From contig WRCT01000051.1 in the NCBI GenBank assembly GCA_009783775.1, positions 1 through 10,379 of the forward strand: a stretch of DNA of 10,379 bases, given 5' to 3'. The first letter of the stretch is position 1. The number at the start of each line of letters is the position of its first letter. Positions 5,600 to 10,379 of this stretch are shown piece by piece. The position numbers were made by a program, and so were the translations under genes. Source of the stretch: Clostridiales bacterium (GTDB lineage Bacteria > Bacillota > Clostridia > Christensenellales > CAG-138). The notes below the pieces were generated by a model. It saw only the letters and a program-made list of their open reading frames with translations. It made no database searches and was not told where the DNA came from.

Positions 5600-6871
5600 A
5601 TGGAAAATAACGGCAAGCATTTGCTTGAGAAAATAGGCAACTCCTTCAAGGGCGCGCTGCAAAAAAACTGGGTGCTCATGGTGATGTCCCTGGTCATCGG
5701 TATGCTGCTTTGGGGTTATGTGCTGGCCTATCTCAATCCGGTCCGCCTAAAGCGCGTGCCGGGCGTAATCATTTCGCTCGAGGGCATAAGCGACCTACAG
5801 GCGCGCAACCTGATCGTGGTCAACCCCGACCTGGGCAAGGCGACCGTGACGGTCAGCGCGGAGATCACCAAACACGCGGAGATCGACGCGACGCGCGTCA
5901 GCTGCGTGGCGAACGTGAACAAGATCACGGCGGCGGGCGTCTATAACCTGCCGCTTGACGTGCGCGTCCAGTCCGACCTCGGCACGGCGGCCTCCTGGTC
6001 GCCCGAGACCGTGCGGGTCGAGGTGGACCGTTTGATCACCAAGGCCGTGCCCGTGCAGCTGGCCTTCGAGGGCGAACTGCCGGAGGGCTACAGTATCTCG
6101 CGCGAGTCGGTGGAGCCGTCCCTGCTTACGTTAGAGGGCGCGGCCCGTTATATCGAACCCGCGTTCCGCGCGATCGCCACAGTGGACCTGACCGACCTGA
6201 CCCATGATTTTGACGCGGCGGTGACCGTGGTCTGCTACGACCGTGAGGGCAACGAGCTGACCGTTATCACAAGAACGGGACAGGAACCCAGCGTCATCGT
6301 GCGCCTGGGCATCACCGCGCATCGGGAGCTGCCCGTCCGGCTCGATATGACGCCGCCCAACGAAGTCTACTATGAGACGAACTATACGCTCTCGCTGCCG
6401 ACCGTGACGGTCTGGGGCGACGCGAATGTGCTGTGGGGCCTGGACGCCATCTATACCGAACACGTGGAGATCACGCCCGATATCTGGGGCACGACCTTTG
6501 AGATCGCGCTGGTCATTCCGCAGGACGTCACGCTCAAAACGGGCACGCCCAGAATTGTCAAGACGACCGTAACGGTAGAAGAGCGGATCTATGAAAAGAC
6601 CTTTACCGTGCCGATCAAAGTCGAAAACCTCCCGCGCGGCCTGACCATCGCGGACCCGAACGGGCTAAACGGCATGGTCGAGGTAACGGTCAGCGGCACG
6701 AAAACCCTGCTCGATGAACTGACCGCGGCAGACGTCCTGGCCGTCATTGACCTCACCGGCCTGCGCGCGGGCACGCATACCATCGTCTTCACGCCCCGTA
6801 TCGACCGCAGGGGCTTTGAAGAACTGATCCTCGTCGCCTCGCCGGAGAAGATTACCTTAACGCTGAGATAA
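5600..6871 (+). CDS. cdaR: YbbR-domain protein CdaR, regulator of CdaA
   Basis: Partner of CdaA that binds it at the membrane and modulates c-di-AMP synthesis (family knowledge). The 423-residue protein has a short cytoplasmic N-terminus, one membrane helix (about residues 24-46), and then an extracytoplasmic region of about 375 residues, rich in beta-strand, that fits four YbbR repeats (roughly 48-135, 140-228, 230-318, 325-420). Repeat-like phrases include VPVQLAFEGELPEGY, LPVRLDMTPPNEVYY and FTVPIKVENLPRGL. ATG 5600 is preceded by AAGGGGG (5585-5591). Together with cdaA it forms the usual cdaA-cdaR pair, but glmM, commonly next, is replaced here by an acetyltransferase gene. Confidence 0.93.
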   Translation: MENNGKHLLEKIGNSFKGALQKNWVLMVMSLVIGMLLWGYVLAYLNPVRLKRVPGVIISLEGISDLQARNLIVVNPDLGKATVTVSAEITKHAEIDATRVSCVANVNKITAAGVYNLPLDVRVQSDLGTAASWSPETVRVEVDRLITKAVPVQLAFEGELPEGYSISRESVEPSLLTLEGAARYIEPAFRAIATVDLTDLTHDFDAAVTVVCYDREGNELTVITRTGQEPSVIVRLGITAHRELPVRLDMTPPNEVYYETNYTLSLPTVTVWGDANVLWGLDAIYTEHVEITPDIWGTTFEIALVIPQDVTLKTGTPRIVKTTVTVEERIYEKTFTVPIKVENLPRGLTIADPNGLNGMVEVTVSGTKTLLDELTAADVLAVIDLTGLRAGTHTIVFTPRIDRRGFEELILVASPEKITLTLR

Positions 6872-6879
6872 CGCGCAGG

Positions 6880-6963
6880 GGCGAGCCAACGCAACCGTAG
6901 GGGCGAACTGTGTTCGCCCGCCAAGCCAACGCACCGTAGGGGCGCGCATTGCGCGTCCGCTTC
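6880..6963 (+). repeat. Two tandem GC-rich hairpin repeats after cdaR
   Basis: Two units share the lead GCCAACGCA-(A)-CCGTAGGGGCG. The first (GTAGGGGC... at 6897-6922) is identical over 26 bp to 4260-4285 and folds as GGGCGAAC/GTTCGCCC. The second (from about 6925 to 6960) keeps the GTAGGGGCG lead but carries a different palindromic insert, GCGCGCATTGCGCG. The block sits between the cdaR stop and the GNAT ribosome site, so it may act as an mRNA 3'-end structure. Confidence 0.7.
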
Positions 6964-6978
6964 GTTTAAGGGGAACCC

Positions 6979-7422
6979 GTGGAAATCAAAATCATAAAAG
7001 AAGATAAAAAGCAATTCCTGGACCTGCTTTTGCTTGCCGACGAGCAGGAATCCATGATAGACAAATACCTCGCGCGCGGCGATTTGTTTGCCCTGTATGA
7101 CAACGGGCTAAAAAGCGTATGCGTCGTCACGGGCGAAAGCGCCGGCGTCTGCGAGCTGAAAAATATAGCGACTTACGAAAAGTGGCACGGTTTAGGCTAC
7201 GCCAGCCGGCTCATACAGTATATCTCAGCCTACTGCAAAGACAAATACAAAACCATGCTTGTCGGCACGGGCGAGATCCCGTGGATCCTGCGGTTTTATG
7301 AAAAGAACGGCTTTGCCCTTTCCCACAGGATCCCCAACTTTTTCACCGACAACTACGACCGCCCCCTATTTGAAAACGGGGTGCAGCTGGTGGATATGGT
7401 TTATCTGAAAAAAGAGCTGTAG
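6979..7422 (+). CDS. GNAT-family N-acetyltransferase
   Basis: Acetyl-CoA-dependent acetyltransferase of the GNAT fold, 147 residues, a normal single-domain length. The acetyl-CoA pyrophosphate loop is at WHGLGYASRLI (about 70-80, matching the (R/Q)xxGxG/A motif A), preceded by the central strand AGVCELKNIATY. The C-terminal part has FYEKNGFAL (motif B) and the ending FFTDNYDRPLFENGVQLVDMVYLKKEL-like segment seen in YvbK-like GNATs. The acceptor substrate is unknown. Start: GTG 6979 with AAGGGG (6968-6973) 5 nt upstream; the next in-frame Met is about 34 residues in and would remove the first strand. Same strand as cdaR, 107 bp away behind two hairpins. It converges on the lipoprotein genes. 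Confidence 0.88.
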   Translation: MEIKIIKEDKKQFLDLLLLADEQESMIDKYLARGDLFALYDNGLKSVCVVTGESAGVCELKNIATYEKWHGLGYASRLIQYISAYCKDKYKTMLVGTGEIPWILRFYEKNGFALSHRIPNFFTDNYDRPLFENGVQLVDMVYLKKEL

Positions 7423-7524
7423 AGAGAGGAGGAGAGATTGAGAGACACAGAAATGTCCCCTGTCTTGGAGTCACCTGTCTTGGATTGTTAATGAACGGCG
7501 CGGGCGGCAACACAAGGGCATAAG

Positions 7525-7550
7525 AAAACGGCAATCCGCGAGGACTGCCG
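7525..7550 (-). terminator. Intrinsic terminator of the minus-strand lipoprotein pair
   Basis: On the minus strand CGGCAGTCC (7550-7542) pairs with GGATTGCCG (7537-7529) around a 4-nt loop; the one irregular pair is a G-U in this orientation. TTTTCTT follows. It lies 22 bp past the stop codon at 7573. The rest of the 7423-7572 gap has a direct repeat, CCTGTCTTGGA (7459-7469 and 7474-7484), and no gene. Confidence 0.75.
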
Positions 7551-7572
7551 CTGCCATTCTGTTACTTCAGTT

Positions 7573-8409
7573 TCATTCTGCTTTTGTGTAATAGAAACTG
7601 ACAGCATTGGTGACTTTATCATCTTTATCTTTTAAGGAGTATGTAACCATCAATTTGTTTTCATTTGTAATGTAATAATGCACACCTAGTTTTCCAAATC
7701 GACCATAAGCAACCATTCCCGCATAGCCAAGAAATCGTCTTCCATCTTCTAGCGTGATGATGTCATTCTCTCTGTCGATAGAACCCCATCGCATAGAAAT
7801 GTTTTCCATAAATTCATACAAAACAGATGCCAAATCAGTAGCACCTTCTTGTCTAATACGATAGGCAATAAGTGCATTGGTCGTAAAAGCAACCCTTACA
7901 TAACCGTTGTTTATCTCAACATCAAGTAAGTATTTTGAATAAAGAGCTGTCATTTGTGTTCCATCATTTGCTATTGCTGTTTGTTCATCTAAATTCCAAA
8001 CGCCTGTAAGTCCAATAAAAGGCTCTAACTTGGCTATGCGCTCGGAAACATTCTCATAGGTTTCGGGCAATTTCTTATATTCCTCATATGCTAGTTCAAT
8101 CGCATTATTTTCTTCATGGGAAATAGCATTAGCATATATTCGCTTGTATTCTTCCTCTGCTTTTAAGTTGCCGAGTTCTTCATTAGCGGCTACTAAGATA
8201 GAATAGTTTTCAACCTGTCCTTTTTGCTTGTCAGTCAATGTATCATAATACCCTTGTGCGGCATTGATACTTATTTCGTTTTCTAGGGACACTTCCCCGA
8301 TCGCGGCTATCAATTCCTCTGCTTTGGCTACTTCTTTATCCTTGCCGCAACCGACAAGCATAGCAGCCAATAGCAAGACTACCATTAAAATTATAAGTGC
8401 TTTCTTCAT
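7573..8409 (-). CDS. Predicted lipoprotein, helical linker plus unknown C-terminal domain
   Basis: Secreted lipoprotein of 278 residues. The signal peptide MKKALIILMVVLLLAAMLVG ends in the lipobox LVGC, so Cys21 would be lipidated. Residues about 25-75 are alpha-helical and match a phrase common in Firmicutes surface proteins (I..IG.VSLE...I..A...YD.LTD.QK..V.NY..L..A). A charged helical stretch follows, then from about residue 135 (GLTGVWNLDE) a strand-rich domain with no name I can give. Start: ATG 8409 has GGAG (8422-8419) 9 nt upstream; a TTG at 8424 is in frame but overlaps that site. The gene is AT-rich unlike its left neighbours. It starts 24 bp after the preceding lipoprotein gene and is probably in its operon. 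Function unknown. Confidence 0.8.
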   Translation of the reverse strand: MKKALIILMVVLLLAAMLVGCGKDKEVAKAEELIAAIGEVSLENEISINAAQGYYDTLTDKQKGQVENYSILVAANEELGNLKAEEEYKRIYANAISHEENNAIELAYEEYKKLPETYENVSERIAKLEPFIGLTGVWNLDEQTAIANDGTQMTALYSKYLLDVEINNGYVRVAFTTNALIAYRIRQEGATDLASVLYEFMENISMRWGSIDRENDIITLEDGRRFLGYAGMVAYGRFGKLGVHYYITNENKLMVTYSLKDKDDKVTNAVSFYYTKAE

Positions 8410-8433
8410 TTTCTTTTTCTCCAATCTATTATT

Positions 8434-8958
8434 CTATTTCACAATAACATATCCGCTTGCACTCTTTGTGTAAGCACGTATTTGGGGAAAGCTAACCGAT
8501 CCGCTAAGTTGAGGCCTTGTTTCAAAAGTCAATTTATATGTTTTGCTTGTTGTTCCATCAAAAGGAATAATAATCCTTTCAACCTTTTTTTGGGACATAA
8601 TTGAGACCTCTTCCCAATCCTCAACTTTATATACAACCCCGGAAGCCCACGTTTCCAATTCTACTGTTACGCTGGCGTCTTCAAAAGAACAGTCTTTTCT
8701 CTTAATTAAATTGACAGTCAGCGTTGCTGAAGGCTTAAGGTAGGTGTGTCCTAAAAGCGTTGTTTCTTCAATATTTTCATCGCTAATTTCACATTCTATG
8801 GTTAAATATTCTGAAAAGTTTTCTTGTGTTAAAGGAATCTTAGTGGTTTCTTCCTTGATAGTTTCTTCTTTTTCCCCTGTTTCATCATTACCCGAGCACC
8901 CAACAAGTGAACCCACCAATAGCAATGCCGCCATTAAGCATATAAGTATTTTCTTCAT
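8434..8958 (-). CDS. Predicted small lipoprotein of unknown function
   Basis: Secreted lipoprotein of 174 residues, first gene of a two-gene minus-strand operon. MKKILICLMAALLLVGSLVG then Cys21 is a clear lipoprotein signal, very like that of its partner. A Glu/Thr/Lys-rich linker (about 22-42) leads to a strand-rich domain (about 45-174; phrases such as LKPSATLTVNLIKRK, VTVELETWASGVVYKVEDW, RIIIPFDGTTSKTYKLTF) suggesting a single beta-sandwich domain; that fold is an inference. Start: AGGAGG (8972-8967) is 8 nt before ATG 8958, but only 2 nt before the in-frame ATG at 8964, so the shorter form is chosen. I recognise no family. Confidence 0.78.
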   Translation of the reverse strand: MKKILICLMAALLLVGSLVGCSGNDETGEKEETIKEETTKIPLTQENFSEYLTIECEISDENIEETTLLGHTYLKPSATLTVNLIKRKDCSFEDASVTVELETWASGVVYKVEDWEEVSIMSQKKVERIIIPFDGTTSKTYKLTFETRPQLSGSVSFPQIRAYTKSASGYVIVK

Positions 8959-9021
8959 CCTCATTTCCTCCTAAGTTTAATTGAACAGTCAAATTCGCCG
9001 TTCTTTATTTGCACTTCTTAG

Positions 9022-9050
9022 ATAATAACATAACTCCTCTTGCTTGTATA
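9022..9050 (-). promoter_or_regulatory. Candidate promoter of the lipoprotein operon
   Basis: Read on the minus strand: TATACA (9050-9045, 4 of 6 matches to the -35 consensus), 17 bp, then TATTAT (9027-9022). The leader would be about 55 nt. The -35 lies inside the palindrome TGTATACA, so a repressor bound there would block it. AT-rich sequence makes chance matches possible. Confidence 0.35.
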
Positions 9051-9099
9051 CATTATGTGTACAAATTTGTACGCTTATTTTGAAGGGCAACTTGTGTAC
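9045..9099. promoter_or_regulatory. Cluster of palindromes, candidate operator
   Basis: The divergent gap between the lipoproteins and the RHH gene holds a perfect 14-bp palindrome GTACAAATTTGTAC (9059-9072), a perfect 8-bp palindrome TGTATACA (9045-9052) and a related half-site TTGTGTAC (9092-9099). All are variations on TTGTnTAC. Ribbon-helix-helix proteins typically bind such short symmetric sites upstream of their own gene. Confidence 0.4.
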
Positions 9100-9119
9100 G
9101 ATAAAAAGAAGGGATTATT

Positions 9120-9320
9120 ATGGATAAGTTAAAGATAAAAACTGACAACAAAAATAGTGATACCGTTACCCGCACCATAAGGATTAGCGGGACTACTTTT
9201 GACACGATAAATAGACTTGCGGAAACTAATAATATTAGTTTTAATAGTGTTATTAACCAGATTATTGAATATGGATTAGAGAACCTGGAAGAAGGTGTAA
9301 ACACTATTGAAACTGAATAA
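9120..9320 (+). CDS. Ribbon-helix-helix (Arc/CopG-like) DNA-binding protein
   Basis: A 66-residue protein whose residues about 15-55 fit the RHH fold: a polar N-terminal strand (VTRTIRI, the DNA-contacting ribbon), then helix 1 (TTFDTINRLAETNN) and helix 2 (SFNSVINQIIEYGLENL) separated by a short turn. RHH proteins act as dimers; many are autorepressors or antitoxins. GAAGGG (9108-9113) lies 6 nt before the ATG. No toxin-like gene follows within 300 bp, so an orphan regulator is more likely than an antitoxin. It is divergent from the lipoprotein operon and shares its AT-rich composition, suggesting one cassette. Target genes are inferred only. Confidence 0.72.
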   Translation: MDKLKIKTDNKNSDTVTRTIRISGTTFDTINRLAETNNISFNSVINQIIEYGLENLEEGVNTIETE

Positions 9321-9344
9321 TAACTGCATCGGGCGGCAATCGGC

Positions 9345-9470
9345 CTGTGGTATAATGTGCTAGGGGGGGACAGGGGGACGGGGTAACAGTCTGACGGTTC
9401 TCCTGTTTCACGCTCTTTTCGCAATTCCCTTGTGTCAGTCTGACGTTTCTATTGTCACTCATAATTTTAG
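9345..9470 (+). repeat. Remnant of a RAYT-associated repeat unit
   Basis: This non-coding stretch starts with an extended -10-like TGGTATAAT (9348-9356) and runs into GGGGGACAGGGGGACGGGG, close to the GTGTCAGGGGGACGG lead of the RAYT leader copies at 9599 and 9712. CAGTCTGACG occurs twice (9387-9396, 9436-9445). Such 'gggggacgg...gtgtca' sequences are, from memory, common near RAYT genes in Firmicutes. It is best read as an older, degraded copy. Confidence 0.4.
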
Positions 9471-9499
9471 CGCCACCCCTCTATCCTGCCCTCTCAAAC

Positions 9500-9599
9500 T
9501 CATATCCCCAGTTTCACAAAATCATCTTCGACGGTTTTTCTGAGCGCTCTCAACTTTTCGGCGTTGGCCGTCGGGTCTTTGGCGAGGTTTTCATAACAG
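9500..9599 (-). pseudogene. C-terminal fragment of a truncated minus-strand gene
   Basis: On the minus strand, 9599 to 9500 reads as about 32 residues (CYENLAKDPTANAEK..., ending FVKLGI and TGA) with normal helical, charged protein character and GC-rich codons. Upstream the frame closes at a TGA exactly where the RAYT leader repeat begins. This looks like the tail of a gene whose 5' part was lost or replaced when the repeat arrived. Too short to name a family. Confidence 0.4.
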
Positions 9600-9796
9600 T
9601 GTCAGGGGGACGGTTCTGTTGACAACGCCTCGGGAGTGTGATATTATGTTCCCGAGGTGATTTTTTATGCCAAGAGCAGCAAGGTGTCAAGGGGTGTCAA
9701 GGGGACGGGGGGTGTCAAGGGGACGGTTCTGTTGACAACGCCTCGGGAGTGTGATATTATGCTCCCGAGGTGATTTTATATGCCAAGAGCAGCAAG
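9599..9796 (+). repeat. Tandem duplication of the RAYT promoter, leader and first codons
   Basis: Positions 9599-9683 and 9712-9796 are 85-bp direct copies, 113 bp apart, differing at three positions (9605/9718, 9649/9762, 9665/9778). Each copy has the promoter, the hairpin, the ribosome site and the codons for MPRAA. The linker 9684-9711 holds partial copies of the GTGTCAAGGGGACGG lead. In copy 1 the reading frame from ATG 9667 continues through the linker for 22 codons to a TGA at 9733-9735, inside copy 2's -35 box. Confidence 0.9.
9732..9772 (+). promoter_or_regulatory. RAYT promoter with an SD-sequestering hairpin
   Basis: A consensus -35 TTGACA (9732-9737), a 17-bp spacer and TATTAT (9755-9760) make a strong sigma-A promoter. 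CCTCGGGAG (9741-9749) and CTCCCGAGG (9762-9770) form a perfect 9-bp stem whose 3' arm contains the GAGG of the ribosome site (GAGGTG, 9767-9772). A transcript started here begins inside the 3' arm and leaves the SD free; a transcript from further upstream carries both arms and hides it. Copy 1 has the same layout at 9619-9659, with one G-T pair in the stem. Confidence 0.7.
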
Positions 9797-10379
9797 ACAA
9801 AAGAGCGAGAGCGGCGTCTACCATGTATTGCTCCGCGGAATCGGGCAGCAGAATATCTTTGAGGACGATGAAGACCGAAATCGTTTTATCGCAACGCTGG
9901 CCCGCTATAAAAAAGAACATGAATTTGAGATTCAAGCCTATTGCCTGATGGGCAATCATGTGCATCTCTTGATGAGGGACCCTAGTCAGCAACTCGACCT
10001 GATTATGAAGAAGATCGCGTGCAGCTACGCCTGGTATTTCAACTGGAAATACGAGCGTGTCGGGCACCTTTTCCAGGATCGGTTCAAAAGTGAGCCGGTG
10101 GAAGATGACCGTTACTATTTGACCGTATTGCGATATATCCATCAGAACCCTCATAAAGCGGGTGTTGCCGCCACAGATAATTACAAGTGGAGCAGCTACA
10201 ACGAGTATGTGGACAAAATGCAAATCGCAGACACGGATTTCGCGCTGAAACTTTTGGGTGGAAGGGAGATATTCATCTCTTTCATGCGAGAAGATGAAAA
10301 CACACAATGCTTGGATACAAGCGAACGCACAAGGATAACCGACGAGCGGGCGATTGAGATTATCAAGAAAACGGCAAAG
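9780..10379 (+). CDS. RAYT / IS200-like Y1 transposase, open at the window edge
   Basis: REP-associated tyrosine transposase of the Y1 HUH superfamily (single-strand DNA nicking and joining). The 200 codons visible run off the right edge with no stop, so the C-terminus is missing. Motifs: RxxxYHVLLRG near the N-terminus (about 10-20); the metal-binding HUH motif MGNHVHLL (57-64, H60 and H62); GHLFQDRFKS (95-104); RYIHQNPHKAG (118-128), with Tyr119 the likely catalytic nucleophile (inferred from position); KWSSY (136-140). The ATG at 9780 has GAGGTG 7 nt upstream. After residue 150 the protein continues into the extra C-terminal region (DERAIEIIKK) found in many clostridial RAYTs. The coding part visible is intact. 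Confidence 0.9.
   Translation, partial: MPRAARQKSESGVYHVLLRGIGQQNIFEDDEDRNRFIATLARYKKEHEFEIQAYCLMGNHVHLLMRDPSQQLDLIMKKIACSYAWYFNWKYERVGHLFQDRFKSEPVEDDRYYLTVLRYIHQNPHKAGVAATDNYKWSSYNEYVDKMQIADTDFALKLLGGREIFISFMREDENTQCLDTSERTRITDERAIEIIKKTAK

Noticed and set aside
5587..5615. Possible frameshift or gene split between cdaA and cdaR
   Set aside because: Both proteins are full length with intact domains and their own ribosome sites; the 149-bp gap is non-coding.
9120..9320. RHH protein as the antitoxin of a toxin-antitoxin pair
   Set aside because: No toxin-like small gene lies directly upstream or downstream on the same strand; the next 280 bp hold only repeat remnants and a minus-strand fragment.
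9053..9424. 123-codon minus-strand frame over the RHH gene
   Set aside because: Overlaps the RHH coding region and its operator; the product is a Ser/Ile/Leu-rich antisense reading with no ribosome site.
9687..10307. 206-codon minus-strand frame at the right end
   Set aside because: Antisense to the transposase, which has an intact HUH motif, promoter and SD; the minus reading has no recognisable domain.

Overview
The window looks like chromosomal DNA of a GC-rich member of the Firmicutes, probably an uncultured clostridial lineage. Evidence: strong AGGAGG-type ribosome sites, a CdaA/CdaR c-di-AMP pair, lipoproteins with Firmicutes-style lipoboxes, and RAYT-type transposase architecture. The exact taxon cannot be read from the sequence.

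Layout. Positions 1-208 hold repeat-like DNA and a likely minus-strand terminator. A plus-strand run of housekeeping genes follows: a PotC-like polyamine permease (209-1015), a YhbY/CRM RNA-binding protein (1100-1375), an ABC exporter made of an ATPase (1692-2399) and a large permease (2674-4263), the diadenylate cyclase CdaA (4587-5450), its YbbR-domain partner CdaR (5600-6871) and a GNAT acetyltransferase (6979-7422). From about 7560 to 9330 base use turns AT-rich. This part carries two small lipoproteins on the minus strand and a divergent ribbon-helix-helix regulator on the plus strand, with palindromes between them. The last kilobase holds a broken minus-strand gene tail and a RAYT transposase open at the window edge, whose promoter and first codons are tandemly duplicated.

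How the genes work together. The ATPase and permease form one exporter. CdaA and CdaR form the membrane c-di-AMP synthase and its regulator; the usual third gene, glmM, is not next to them. PotC needs PotA, PotB and PotD, none of which is in the window.

The most striking content is between the genes. Three consecutive gaps (1376-1691, 2400-2673, 4264-4586) share one plan: arrays of 7-bp units near the preceding stop codon, a core with inverted repeats or hairpins, then another 7-bp array just before the next ribosome site. In two of the three gaps the edge arrays are inverted copies of each other (13 and 23 bp perfect). The cdaA-cdaR gap folds on paper into a closing stem with two hairpins sharing a loop motif, an RNA candidate. 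The RAYT leader has a hairpin that would hide its ribosome site in read-through transcripts.
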